Of a DNA stretch of 60,743 nucleotides, positions 33,561 through 42,686 are shown one piece after another. Within the stretch, counting starts at the first letter, position 1. The number at the start of each line of letters is the position of its first letter. Made by a program: the position numbers and the translations under genes. Location: positions 1 to 60,743 of the forward strand of contig JBBINR010000020.1 of assembly GCA_037443785.1 (NCBI GenBank), read 5' to 3'. The notes under the pieces are model-generated. The model had not been told where the DNA came from. It made no database searches and saw only the letters and a program-made list of their open reading frames with translations. This stretch comes from JAQUOA01 sp037443785 (GTDB lineage Bacteria > Bacteroidota > Ignavibacteria > UBA10030 > UBA8401).

Positions 33561-34961
33561 CTACTTCCTTTGTCCTTTGCCTTTTTCGGAATGCCAGTAC
33601 TTTGGTAATTCCGTAAAGAAATGGACAGAAGTTTTTATACCGCCGAAAAAATTGTTGATATTTAAAAATTCATTCGGCGAATGTGCGTTCTCATCTGGTA
33701 AACCAAATCCAAGAAGCACTGTATCCAATCCCAAAAGTTTTTTGAATTGAACGACAATCGGAATCGAGCCACCTTCGCGTTGGTATAATGGCTTTTTACC
33801 GAACCCCTTTTCCAATGCCGCTATTGCCGCTTGCACGCCGGGGCTGTTGATCGGCGTAATTGCTGCTTCGCCGCCATGGAGATTTCTTACCTGGACCTGA
33901 ATAGTTTTCGGTGCAATTTTTTTCAAATGCTTCTCTACCATTTTTGCGATACTGGCAGAGTCTTGATCAGGAACCAGGCGGCAAGAAATTTTCGCAAACG
34001 CTTTTGAAGGAAGAACTGTCTTTGCACCTTCTCCGATATAACCACCCCAAATGCCGTTACACTCCAGTGTCGGGCGAGTCCAGACTCGTTCAAGCGAAGA
34101 AAATCCTTTTTCTCCGTATAATTCCTTCACGCCTAAATCTTTGGCATACTCTTTTTCTTTGAACGGAAGTTTTGCAAATGCCGTTCGTTCAACTTTGCTT
34201 AATGGACGTACTTTGCGATAAAAACCAGGAATAGTAATTTTTCCGTTTTTATCATGAAGCGATGCAATCATTTCACTCAAGGCTTGAATCGGATTATGCA
34301 CCGAGCCGCCAAATGAACCCGAATGCAAATCACGATTTGGTCCAGTCACTTCAATCTCTAGATACGATAATCCACGCAGTGCGTAACAAATTGACGGCAC
34401 ATCTTTTGCAAACATGCTTGAATCCGAGATCAACACCAGATCAGCTTTCAGCAATTCTTTATGCTCTTTCACAAAGTTGTCAAGGTTCTCACTGCCGACT
34501 TCTTCTTCACCTTCGATAAGCATTTTAATATTCACCGGAAGTCTTCCGTGTTGTTTCATCAACGCTTCGATGCTTTTAAAGTGAATGAAGACCTGTCCTT
34601 TATCATCGGATGACCCGCGAGCATAAATATTTTCACCGCGAATTGTCATTTCAAATGGCGGCGACGTCCATAAGTTCAACGGATCGACGGGCTGCACATC
34701 ATAATGACCATACAATAACACCGTCGGCGCATCGGATGCTTCCAGCCATTCGCTGTACACTACAGGATGCCCGGGGGTCGACATCACGCTTACATTGTTC
34801 ATTCCAATAGAGCGCATATGATCGGCAATCCATTGCGCGCAACGCTGCATATCACCGTTATGGTTTGATTGAGAACTGACACTGGGGATAGAGAGAAAAT
34901 CTTTTAATTCGGAGAGATAGCGTTCTTTGTTGGATTCAACAAACTGAAGCACGTGTTCCAT
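33561..34961 (-). CDS. M20 family dipeptidase (CNDP/DapE-like metallopeptidase)
   Basis: A cytoplasmic di-zinc aminoacyl peptidase of 466 residues. Metal ligands and catalytic acids are visible: LLYGHYDVQPVDP (His and the Asp after it), ARGSSDDKGQ (bridging Asp), IEGEEEVGSEN (catalytic Glu and ligand Glu), and FGLPDENAHSPNEF near the end (His). The lid or dimerisation domain is in the middle (RDLHSGSFGGSVHNP). Such enzymes cleave dipeptides or short peptides; substrate range is not predictable. The ATG at 34961 is supported by AAGGAACG 7 bases upstream; the upstream in-frame extension is rejected. A strong terminator follows the gene. Confidence 0.92.
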   Translation of the reverse strand: MEHVLQFVESNKERYLSELKDFLSIPSVSSQSNHNGDMQRCAQWIADHMRSIGMNNVSVMSTPGHPVVYSEWLEASDAPTVLLYGHYDVQPVDPLNLWTSPPFEMTIRGENIYARGSSDDKGQVFIHFKSIEALMKQHGRLPVNIKMLIEGEEEVGSENLDNFVKEHKELLKADLVLISDSSMFAKDVPSICYALRGLSYLEIEVTGPNRDLHSGSFGGSVHNPIQALSEMIASLHDKNGKITIPGFYRKVRPLSKVERTAFAKLPFKEKEYAKDLGVKELYGEKGFSSLERVWTRPTLECNGIWGGYIGEGAKTVLPSKAFAKISCRLVPDQDSASIAKMVEKHLKKIAPKTIQVQVRNLHGGEAAITPINSPGVQAAIAALEKGFGKKPLYQREGGSIPIVVQFKKLLGLDTVLLGFGLPDENAHSPNEFLNINNFFGGIKTSVHFFTELPKYWHSEKGKGQRK

Positions 34962-35041
34962 GAAACGTTCCTTGATTAGGTTGCAAAAACAGGACAGCGA
35001 AAATATAACGACCACTTTGGGAAAATGCAATTACAATAAAT

Positions 35042-35070
35042 AAAAAACCCTCTGAAAAATTCAGAGGGTT
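35042..35070 (-). terminator. Terminator after the deoxyhypusine-synthase-like gene
   Basis: Stem AACCCTCTGA (35046-35055) / TCAGAGGGTT (35061-35070) with a 5-base loop, followed on the minus strand by TTTTTTATT. It begins 7 bases beyond the stop codon at 35077. Confidence 0.9.
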
Positions 35071-35076
35071 TTGTTG

Positions 35077-36105
35077 TTATCGCACAAACATTTTTGTCCA
35101 TTCAAATTTTTTCCGTTTCTTCCAGTTCGTATTGTGAAAGAGATAACTGAAGATCAACGGAACGACAGTTGTCGCTTCCGCATAGACCATTTGTTCATAT
35201 ATGGTATCAACTTTACCCCATGAGCTTGCTTCTTTCAGGGTAGAGCTTGAACATGCACCGTCTCGAACATCAGCAACAGTAATTTGGATTGCATATTGAT
35301 GCATCGGTACGTCAACGCCAAGAACTTCCGCACAGACAACGGTATCTTGAATGAAGTTTTTAGGAACACCGCCCCCAATCATAAATAACCCGGATGTTTT
35401 TGCTTTCATTTTTATTTGCGTCAATTCATAAAAATCTTTTACTGAATCGATCGTGACGTACGGCTTTCCCTGCTGCATGCGTTCATGTTGATGCAACACG
35501 AGCCCAAATCCTGCACTCGAATCGGTAAATGCGGGACAGAAAATCGGGACATTGTTTTCATAAGCCAATTGAACAAGGGAATTTTTCTTTTTTCCGTACT
35601 TCTGGAGGTATTTCCCCATCTCACGAATAATTTCGCGGGACGAATACGGACGCGGCTCAAGTCCATCCACAATCTTTTTGATCGTCGAATCGCATGTTTG
35701 TAATTCTTCTTCGTCGATGTAGGTATCGTAAATTCGATCGACGTAATTTTTTCGAAGCATGGAATCATTAATGAACGGAGTTCCCTTGTAATGTTTAAAA
35801 CCAAGTCCCTCAAAAAAATCCATATCAACGATTGAAGCACCGGTCGCAACAACAGCATCGATCATGTTATGCTTTACCATATCAGCATATACGTTCATGC
35901 ACCCGCCGGCGCTTGTGCTTCCTGCTAACGACAGGAATATTGTACAATCTTTATTGGCAATCATTTTTGCAAAAATATCGGTAGCGCGGGCTGTGTCACG
36001 AGAACTGAACGACATTTCACGCATTGCATCGATGATCGGTGTTGAATTGAATTTCGTGGCGTCAACTTGCTTTACCACTTCTTTCAACAATTGTTTCTTC
36101 TTCAT
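35077..36105 (-). CDS. Deoxyhypusine synthase family protein
   Basis: A 342-residue member of the deoxyhypusine synthase (DHS) family. Eukaryotic and archaeal DHS move an aminobutyl group from spermidine to eIF5A/aIF5A using NAD; bacteria have no eIF5A. Visible features are FLSLAGSTSAGG (NAD-binding region), DAVVATGAS, HYKGTPFINDSML, the FCPAFTDSSAGF segment and, near the C-terminus, EASSWGKVD, whose Lys corresponds to the lysine that forms the enzyme-substrate imine in eukaryotic DHS. A related bacterial activity is homospermidine synthesis, so a polyamine role is the best guess. It has its own terminator and lies 45 bases after hldD. No partner polyamine genes are seen. Confidence 0.85.
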   Translation of the reverse strand: MKKKQLLKEVVKQVDATKFNSTPIIDAMREMSFSSRDTARATDIFAKMIANKDCTIFLSLAGSTSAGGCMNVYADMVKHNMIDAVVATGASIVDMDFFEGLGFKHYKGTPFINDSMLRKNYVDRIYDTYIDEEELQTCDSTIKKIVDGLEPRPYSSREIIREMGKYLQKYGKKKNSLVQLAYENNVPIFCPAFTDSSAGFGLVLHQHERMQQGKPYVTIDSVKDFYELTQIKMKAKTSGLFMIGGGVPKNFIQDTVVCAEVLGVDVPMHQYAIQITVADVRDGACSSSTLKEASSWGKVDTIYEQMVYAEATTVVPLIFSYLFHNTNWKKRKKFEWTKMFVR

Positions 36106-36150
36106 TCTTGTTCCTTGTAAAAATAATGTATTGTTATTTGAAATATTCTG

Positions 36151-37119
36151 CTATAAATATCGCAGTGATGGATGTAAATAATTCAGGACATAATCCTTAA
36201 CCGATTCTTCGAGCGACCGAAATTGAACGGGACATCCTGCTGTCTGCAATTTTTTTATTGAAGCTTCTGTTCGATATTGATAGGCATTCCGAATCTGTTC
36301 GGGCATTTCAATGTACTCAATGTTCGGTGTTTGGTTCAGCGATGCAAAGATAGCGCGCGCAAGATCGTTCCACGTTCGAGCTTTCCCGGTTCCGAGATTA
36401 AAGATTCCATTGACAGCGTGATTGTTAAGCATCCACCAGATGACTTCAGTGCAATCTTTGATGTAAACAAAATCGCGAACTTGTTCGCCGTCTTTGTATT
36501 CCGGCTTGTGCGATTTGAAAAGTTTTATTTTCCCGATTTCTTCGATCTGATAATACGCTTTGCAGACCAAACTCTTCATGTCCCCTTTGTGGTACTCGTT
36601 CGGACCAAACACATTGAAGAATTTTATCCCGACAACCTTGTTCTCGAGTTTGTTTTGCAAGAGCCACAGGTCAAGGATTTGTTTCGAATATCCATAGGCA
36701 TTTAAGGGCGCAAGTTTCACGCTGGTGTCATCATCATCGTTAAATCCAAAATTTCCATCGCCGTATGTTGCACCGCTGCTCGCATAAATAAACCGCGATT
36801 TCTTTTTGATGGACCATTCCGTCAGAATTCTTGTATAGCGGTAATTATTTTCCATCAAGTGTTCGACATCTTTTTCCGTCGTCGAAGAATTTGCCCCCAT
36901 ATGAATAATGGCATCAATCTTCGGAAGCGCATTTGATGTGAGAGCTTCGATGAATGCATCTTTGTGAAGATAATCCGTAAACCGTTTGCCGACAAGATTC
37001 TTCCATTTTTCAGAAACTCCGAGTTCATCCACAACAAGAATGTCGTGAACATTCTTTTCGTTCAATTTGGCGACCATCGCACTTCCGATAAATCCGGCAC
37101 CACCGGTTACGACTATCAT
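36151..37119 (-). CDS. hldD: ADP-L-glycero-D-manno-heptose 6-epimerase
   Basis: An NAD(P)-dependent sugar epimerase (SDR fold) that makes ADP-L-glycero-heptose, the precursor of the LPS inner core. The 322-residue sequence has the N-terminal dinucleotide motif GGAGFIGS, then VDELGVSEKWKNL (typical of HldD), the catalytic Ser/Tyr/Lys set in YASSGATYGDG and AYGYSKQILDLWL, and the substrate-binding FNVFGPNEYHKGDMKSL. Its start overlaps the metG stop by 4 bases, so it is translated with metG. Presence of HldD implies a heptose-containing LPS and a Gram-negative envelope. Confidence 0.94.
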   Translation of the reverse strand: MIVVTGGAGFIGSAMVAKLNEKNVHDILVVDELGVSEKWKNLVGKRFTDYLHKDAFIEALTSNALPKIDAIIHMGANSSTTEKDVEHLMENNYRYTRILTEWSIKKKSRFIYASSGATYGDGNFGFNDDDDTSVKLAPLNAYGYSKQILDLWLLQNKLENKVVGIKFFNVFGPNEYHKGDMKSLVCKAYYQIEEIGKIKLFKSHKPEYKDGEQVRDFVYIKDCTEVIWWMLNNHAVNGIFNLGTGKARTWNDLARAIFASLNQTPNIEYIEMPEQIRNAYQYRTEASIKKLQTAGCPVQFRSLEESVKDYVLNYLHPSLRYL

Positions 37120-39182
37120 CGTATTCCAATTCCTGTTTCAACATCTTTTGTTGAAGTTACGAGTGCGAAATTTTCACCGTCGGCAGCGGTAGCAAGAAGC
37201 ATTCCGTTCGATTCAACTCCCATCAGTTTTGCAGGAGCTAAGTTTGCGACGACAATGATTGTTTTCCCAATTAGTTGTTCCGGGGAAAGCTTTTCTGCTA
37301 TTCCTGCAACGACCTGACGTTTTTCAAAGCCGAGATCAATTTGAAGTTTCAAAAGTTTTTTTGATTTTGGAACAGCTTCAGCAGAGACAACTTTTGCTAC
37401 ACGCAAATCAACTTTTGCAAAATCATCATAAGTAATCTGCGGTTTTAAAGGCGCAAAGTGGGCAGCGGTTTCTTTTAATTCCGTTTTAGAATCTGCGGTA
37501 TTCCCCAATTTTTCAAGTTCCTGTTCGATGACGCTATCCTCTAATTTTGTGAATAAAATTTCTGATTTTCCTAATTGATGATGCCCCTTCAATTTCAATT
37601 CACCCGCACTTTCCCAACGTTCATTTGGGAATGAAGAACCAATATTCAACATCTGCCAAACCTTTTCCGATGAGAATGGAACAACCGGAGAGAATACAAT
37701 TGAAAGCGAACGGACAAGATTCAAACAGATATTCAATGTTGTCGAACATTGTTCTGTATTCGATTTGAATGTCTTCCAAGGTTCGCTGTCATTAAAATAT
37801 TTATTTGCTGCCCGGGCAAGATTCATCATCTCCATCGTTGCATCGCGGAATCGGAACTGCTCAATGTATTCGCCGATTCTCTTCGGGGCATCCTTCGCAT
37901 ACGCTACAATTTCCGCATCGCGTTGATTTAACGCAAACAGGGTTGGAACTTTGTTCTCAAAATTCTTCGCAACAAATGTTACCGTGCGATTGATAAAATT
38001 TCCGTAGATGTCGGCAAGCTCGTTATTATTTTTCGCTTGAAAATCTTTCCAATAAAAGTCAGAATCTTTTGTTTCGGGAAGATTGGTGGCAAGCGTATAC
38101 CGGAATGTGTCAACCGGATATTTCAAGAGAATATCTTTTACATATATCGCATTGTTTCTGCTTTTCGAAAACTTTCCGCCTTCTAAATTTAAAAATTCAT
38201 TGGCAGGAACATTATCCGGAAGAATATATCCCCCTTTTGCCATCAATTCAGATGGAAAAACGATCGTGTGAAAAACAATGTTGTCCTTGCCGAGAAATGC
38301 GACATAGCGCGTCGTATCATCGCACCAATATTCTTTCCACTTTTCCGGCATGCCTTGATTTTGCGCCCATTCTTTTGTCGAAGAGATATATCCAAGCACC
38401 GCGTCAAACCAAACGTAAATAACTTTTCCTTCGGCACCTTCCACGGGGACAGGAATTCCCCAAGAAAGATCTCTCGTTACGGCCCGATCCTGCAAACCTT
38501 CTTTCAACCAGCTCCGAGTCTGCTGGAGGACATTGTCTTTCCAATCCTTTGCATGCTTCTCAACATACTCTTCTAATTTTTTTTGAAAATCACCAAGCTT
38601 AAAATACCAATGCTTGGTTTTCTTTACCACAGGTGTTTTCCCCGTGATTAAACTTTTCGGTTCTTTGAGATCAAGTTGATCGTAATACTTTCCGCAATTA
38701 TCGCATTGATCGCCACGCGCCTTATCATAACCGCAATTCGGGCAAATGCCTTCAACATACCGGTCCGGTAAAAACATTTTTGCTTCGGGGTCAAAGAATT
38801 GTTCTTCCTCTTTTTCACGCAAAAAATCTTTCTTCTTCAAATCTAAGAAAAACTCTTTCGACGTTTCGTGATGAATTGGGAGTGATGTGCGCGAATAATT
38901 ATCGAACTGAATTCCAAATTGCTGAAAGGCAGATTTATTGGCTTCGTGATATTTATTGATAATGGCTGTCGGCGTCGATTTTTCTTTTTCTGCGGAGATG
39001 GTAATGGCAACGCCATGTTCATCGGAACCGCAGATAAAAAGCACATTACGATGCTGGAGCCGTTGGTAGCGGACGTAAATGTCAGCCGGAATATAACAAC
39101 CGGCTAAATGACCTAAATGGATGTGGCCGTTGGCATACGGCAGTGCAGCGGTAATTAAAATTCGATTAAACTTATCTTGCAT
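37116..39182 (-). CDS. metG: Methionyl-tRNA synthetase
   Basis: The enzyme charges tRNA-Met. The 688-residue class I synthetase has the HIGH motif as HLGH (about 22-25) in ALPYANGHIHLGHLAG and KMSKS as KFSKS in EGGKFSKSRNN. The zinc knuckle has four cysteines (CPNCGYDKARGDQCDNC) and the anticodon-binding helical domain follows. A C-terminal EMAP/Trbp111-like tRNA-binding OB domain (about 575-688, FAKVDLRVAKVVSAEAVPKSKKLLKLQIDLG) promotes dimerisation in bacterial enzymes. It overlaps holB at its start and hldD at its end, forming a tight cluster. Confidence 0.97.
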   Translation of the reverse strand: MQDKFNRILITAALPYANGHIHLGHLAGCYIPADIYVRYQRLQHRNVLFICGSDEHGVAITISAEKEKSTPTAIINKYHEANKSAFQQFGIQFDNYSRTSLPIHHETSKEFFLDLKKKDFLREKEEEQFFDPEAKMFLPDRYVEGICPNCGYDKARGDQCDNCGKYYDQLDLKEPKSLITGKTPVVKKTKHWYFKLGDFQKKLEEYVEKHAKDWKDNVLQQTRSWLKEGLQDRAVTRDLSWGIPVPVEGAEGKVIYVWFDAVLGYISSTKEWAQNQGMPEKWKEYWCDDTTRYVAFLGKDNIVFHTIVFPSELMAKGGYILPDNVPANEFLNLEGGKFSKSRNNAIYVKDILLKYPVDTFRYTLATNLPETKDSDFYWKDFQAKNNNELADIYGNFINRTVTFVAKNFENKVPTLFALNQRDAEIVAYAKDAPKRIGEYIEQFRFRDATMEMMNLARAANKYFNDSEPWKTFKSNTEQCSTTLNICLNLVRSLSIVFSPVVPFSSEKVWQMLNIGSSFPNERWESAGELKLKGHHQLGKSEILFTKLEDSVIEQELEKLGNTADSKTELKETAAHFAPLKPQITYDDFAKVDLRVAKVVSAEAVPKSKKLLKLQIDLGFEKRQVVAGIAEKLSPEQLIGKTIIVVANLAPAKLMGVESNGMLLATAADGENFALVTSTKDVETGIGIR

Positions 39183-40293
39183 TGAGAATACGACGTAATT
39201 GAACGGAAAATGATAACATTACTAATGGAAGATACACATTTCTTCGGAGAAGTTCGAGTGCCTTTTCAACTGCCGTTAAACATTGTTCGATGTTTTGATG
39301 TCCGAACTTTGTCACAAATTTTGCCAAATCAGTTTCTTGATCGATATTAAGGAGCAAATCGCCGGATTGCTCTTTAAGAACGAACGCATCACGGAACCAG
39401 ACAAGCATCATCGTTAACAACTGTTCTGCATCTTCTTTTTTATTCGTGAGGATATAGTCTTCCTGTTCATCGAACAATTTTATTGCAGAGTTTCCAAGAA
39501 CACTTCGAAGAAATTGGACCGCATCGGTTCTGAATTTATCAATATCAGCCTGCAGCAATTCTATTGCCCTACGATAGCTTCCCCCCGAAAGCCGCGCAAT
39601 GAAATGCGATCTCTCCTCTTCCACATTTTCTCTCCGGACAAGTGCCTCATGAATTTCATCGTCGGTCAAAGTCGAAAATTGGATTAATTGGCAGCGCGAA
39701 ATAATTGTTGGTTTTACCTGATCTTTGCGTGACGTGGTAAGAATAAAATGTGTGCCTTCGAGCGGTTCTTCGAGAATTTTCAATAAGGAATTTGCCGCGG
39801 CATCGTTCATCGCATCGGCGTCAAAAATAAGGAACACTTTCCGTCCTGACTCTGCGCTGCTGAGCGATGATTCTTTTTTTAGGCTTCGAATGCTGTTGAT
39901 CCGGATAAATTTTGCCTTGGGGATGTCAATATGAAAATATGGATCAGACGCTTTTGCCGACAGTTGTTTCCGTACTTCGTCCAAGAGATCACTCTCAATT
40001 TTCTCTCCTTCATCATTTTTTTCATTATCTCCTCCCGGCATCGGAAATAGTATTTTCAAATTGGGATGCTGCAACGATTCCATTTTTTTACAGCTTGCAC
40101 ATTCACCGCATGCTGTTTCGTCTGATCGTTCACATAATAATGTTTGGGCAAACGCAATTGCTACCGCATCCTTCCCGACACCCTCGTTTCCCCAAAAAAG
40201 ATACGCGTGTGCAATTCGACTATTTCGCATTGCTGTGTGAAGAATTTCTTTTACGCGCCCCTGACCAATGACTGACACAAATTTAGAATGCAT
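39172..40293 (-). CDS. holB: DNA polymerase III delta' subunit
   Basis: A clamp-loader component of the replicative polymerase, 373 residues from the ATG at 40293. It has a RuvB/AAA+ N-terminal fold (IGQGRVKEILHTAMRNSRIAHAYLFWGNEGVGKDAVA), the delta'-type zinc module (CERSDETACGECASCKK), a sensor region with NSLLKILEEPLEGTHFILTT and the SRC motif (ISRCQLI), and a C-terminal collar domain. The Walker A-like GNEGVGKD keeps the lysine. The ATG is preferred over a TTG four codons upstream. Its start overlaps the end of the BamA/TamA-like gene by 11 bases and its end overlaps metG. Confidence 0.92.
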   Translation of the reverse strand: MHSKFVSVIGQGRVKEILHTAMRNSRIAHAYLFWGNEGVGKDAVAIAFAQTLLCERSDETACGECASCKKMESLQHPNLKILFPMPGGDNEKNDEGEKIESDLLDEVRKQLSAKASDPYFHIDIPKAKFIRINSIRSLKKESSLSSAESGRKVFLIFDADAMNDAAANSLLKILEEPLEGTHFILTTSRKDQVKPTIISRCQLIQFSTLTDDEIHEALVRRENVEEERSHFIARLSGGSYRRAIELLQADIDKFRTDAVQFLRSVLGNSAIKLFDEQEDYILTNKKEDAEQLLTMMLVWFRDAFVLKEQSGDLLLNIDQETDLAKFVTKFGHQNIEQCLTAVEKALELLRRNVYLPLVMLSFSVQLRRILNAR

Positions 40294-42352
40294 GCCCGAT
40301 ACCAAAGTGAACTATTGCGTGTGAATTTTTAAAAAATTGCTGTTCGTATAACCATTGCTGCCCGTGCGGCTTTTTCGGGTCAAACAAACGCCATGCTATA
40401 TCAAATCGCACAGGGCCGACAAATGATTCATACCGTAAGCCGGTGCCAATTGCCACGGCAACTTCATTCAGCTTCATGTCCGACATTTTGTTCCAGACAT
40501 TTCCATAGTCGATAAAGACGACCGACCAAAAATTCTGTAGATGAAAAACCCAGAAATTCCCTCTATTGGGAAATAACTGTATTCTGCTTTCAAAACTTCC
40601 TTCAAGTGCAACAGTACCGCCGATAATTGAATCACCAAATGCTGCAAGCCTTTTATCTCTCCATGCCCGAACACTGCCGCTTCCTCCCATAAAAAACCGA
40701 CGTGGCAATGGTACCGGCGTACTGTTTTTCTTATCGTATAACTGGGCGAATCCTCCGCGCAATTTTACCGCAAAAACTCTGGATTGATCTTCGTCATTAC
40801 TGAAATAATGTTTTGCAAGAAAAGAAAATTTGTAATACTCCGCATACGGGAGTTGAAAACCTCCGACTGCTTTCGAAACCAGACCGGCTTCTTCAATAGT
40901 AGCAGAATGGAAAAAACCGCTCGTCGGCGAAAAGATATTATTCGTTTTATCTCTTTGAAGAGTAAATGCTTCGATAAAGTTGAATTGTTTTGTTGTATCT
41001 TCGACTTTAAGAAATTCTGCATTCGTAAATTTTGGATCGACTCGTTCAATATTGAATTCGGTATTTCCGAGTGTGTACGTCGCTAGTTTTGTTGAGAATC
41101 CAATTTGTCCCCGCAGCGTTTGTAACCGATACAACGGCTGTTTCTCCGCTTCAAGTGTCGCCGTTATGCTCGCCTTCGTTTTATTTGAAAAGAAATAAGG
41201 GAAAATCCATTGCGATTGTATATCAGCCTTAGTATACAGAGACGGCTCACTTAATCCTTTGTCAAGAAATCGAATAAAGTCTAACCGATCTATTTGATTA
41301 ACACGTCCATGACCGGTAATTGAAAAATTACGGGCACCACCAAGAAAATTTCTATGCTTGTAACCAAGACCAATACCCGTTGAAAGAAATTCGTTGTTTT
41401 CACTCAACATTAAAATTTCCGGAGTAATTTCCTGAAGCTCGCTTGTCCGATAAAAAATTTGAATCGGAACATACACCAATGAATCCGTTTCAAATTGGAG
41501 AAATTGCGGACGAATGGCGGCATTCTCAAACAATCCCAACCTGTTCAAATTCTGTTCACTGGTAATTCGTTTTTCTTCGCTATAGATATCCCCTTCGGCA
41601 AAATCCAACTGATGAAAAACAATATCGGGATCGACGGCTGTTTCGTCCTGCGGAAGATGGAATGTTCCAAATTTGAATTGACTGCCTGGAGTAAACTTCA
41701 TGTAGACAGAAACATTATTGGTTGAAGCAAATCTTTTTAAGGAAACGCTATCTGCTTTTGCTTTTGGGTATCCGTTTGCTGAAAGAATATGAAGAATCCG
41801 GCTTTGTTCGGCGGCAACCAATTCTTTATCGAATTTCATCCCTTGCTTGAGGAATGATTCTTTCATCAGCTCTGCCTGTAATCCTCCAAGAGAGGATAAA
41901 CCGTCGACCATAAAGGAATCGACTAAAGATCGTCGACGCAAATCGATATTAAGGTTAACATCAACATACTTTCCATCATGAGAAAATACTGTCGCCGTAT
42001 CAATAATTGCTTCGAAATATCCTTGATCGAGAAAATAACTTTTCAAATGAAGGATATCGTTATAAAACACCAGCGGATCAAATAACCGCCTCGGGGCGCC
42101 GAGACCGGAATAGATATTTTCATTCAAAAAAATCCACACCGACCAAGGTGTTTCATGCGTCATCATTTGCGAGAAGATTTCATCTCTGCTGATGTCTCCT
42201 GCTATTTCCAAATGCACATTGGAAATCTCCGGTTTTCGGCCCTGCAGGTTTTCTTCCTGCGTCAACCCTTTTGCCGGCATAATCTCCAAAACAAGAAGAA
42301 GCGCAATGAAAATAAAATTTGATCGTCCGTATTGGAGGAATGAATTAATCAC
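40283..42352 (-). CDS. BamA/TamA family outer-membrane protein
   Basis: An Omp85-superfamily protein of about 690 residues with an N-terminal signal segment (SNFIFIALLLVLEIMPAKG), POTRA-like repeats (about 55-330; HLKSYFLDQGYFEAIIDT, LVDSFMVDGLSS, LHILSANGYPKAKADSVSL) and a C-terminal 16-strand barrel region ending in Phe (IVHFGIGHAF). Barrel landmarks are PRRFFMGGSGSVRAWRD (the RGF/RGW-type loop 6 motif), FVDYGNVW-like FIDYGNVWN and GTGLRYESFVGPVRFDIAWRL. Two to three POTRAs suggest TamA-like or a lineage-specific member, since BamA usually has five. The open frame extends to 42385, but that part lies inside a terminator hairpin, so a GTG at 42352 (or TTG at 42367) is more likely. The start remains uncertain. 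Confidence 0.85.
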   Translation of the reverse strand: MINSFLQYGRSNFIFIALLLVLEIMPAKGLTQEENLQGRKPEISNVHLEIAGDISRDEIFSQMMTHETPWSVWIFLNENIYSGLGAPRRLFDPLVFYNDILHLKSYFLDQGYFEAIIDTATVFSHDGKYVDVNLNIDLRRRSLVDSFMVDGLSSLGGLQAELMKESFLKQGMKFDKELVAAEQSRILHILSANGYPKAKADSVSLKRFASTNNVSVYMKFTPGSQFKFGTFHLPQDETAVDPDIVFHQLDFAEGDIYSEEKRITSEQNLNRLGLFENAAIRPQFLQFETDSLVYVPIQIFYRTSELQEITPEILMLSENNEFLSTGIGLGYKHRNFLGGARNFSITGHGRVNQIDRLDFIRFLDKGLSEPSLYTKADIQSQWIFPYFFSNKTKASITATLEAEKQPLYRLQTLRGQIGFSTKLATYTLGNTEFNIERVDPKFTNAEFLKVEDTTKQFNFIEAFTLQRDKTNNIFSPTSGFFHSATIEEAGLVSKAVGGFQLPYAEYYKFSFLAKHYFSNDEDQSRVFAVKLRGGFAQLYDKKNSTPVPLPRRFFMGGSGSVRAWRDKRLAAFGDSIIGGTVALEGSFESRIQLFPNRGNFWVFHLQNFWSVVFIDYGNVWNKMSDMKLNEVAVAIGTGLRYESFVGPVRFDIAWRLFDPKKPHGQQWLYEQQFFKNSHAIVHFGIGHAF

Positions 42353-42366
42353 GTGTTGATTGCTCA

Positions 42367-42397
42367 ATAAAAAACCCAGCGTCAATTCTGCTGGGTT
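42367..42397 (-). terminator. Terminator after the DUF2795 gene
   Basis: Stem AACCCAGC (42373-42380) / GCTGGGTT (42390-42397) with a 9-base loop, followed on the minus strand by TTTTTTATT. It sits between the DUF2795 gene and the BamA/TamA-like gene and argues against the longest possible start of the latter. Confidence 0.85.
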
Positions 42398-42442
42398 GTG
42401 GTTTCAAAATCTACTGTGCGCGGGCAAAGCAATAAAAAAAGT

Positions 42443-42667
42443 TTAATAATCATTCTCATCTTCATAGAAGAAATCATCATCGGTCGGATAATCAGGCCAG
42501 ATATCTTCTATGCTCTCGTACGGCTCATCGGCATCTTCAAGTTCATTTAAATTTTCAATTACTTCGGGCGGAGACCCGGCACGTATTGCATAGTCAATTA
42601 ATTCTTCTTTTGTAGCAGGCCACGGTGCATCATCCAAGTACGATGCAAGCTCCATTGTCCAGATCAT
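42443..42667 (-). CDS. DUF2795 domain protein
   Basis: A 74-residue acidic protein. The segment WTMELASYLDDAPWPATKEELIDYAIRAGSPPEVIENLNEL and the tail YESIEDIWPDYPTDDDFFYEDE match the small DUF2795 family, common in Bacteroidota-type genomes and of unknown function. It is cytoplasmic, with no signal peptide. It is cotranscribed downstream of the M23 peptidase gene (19 bases) and followed by a terminator. The family name is recalled from its pattern; no function is claimed. Confidence 0.8.
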   Translation of the reverse strand: MIWTMELASYLDDAPWPATKEELIDYAIRAGSPPEVIENLNELEDADEPYESIEDIWPDYPTDDDFFYEDENDY

Positions 42668-42686
42668 TGCGTTGTTACCTTAAAGA

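Noticed and set aside
34962..35030. N-terminal extension of the M20 dipeptidase
   Set aside because: AAGGAACG precedes the ATG at 34961 and the conserved domain begins there.
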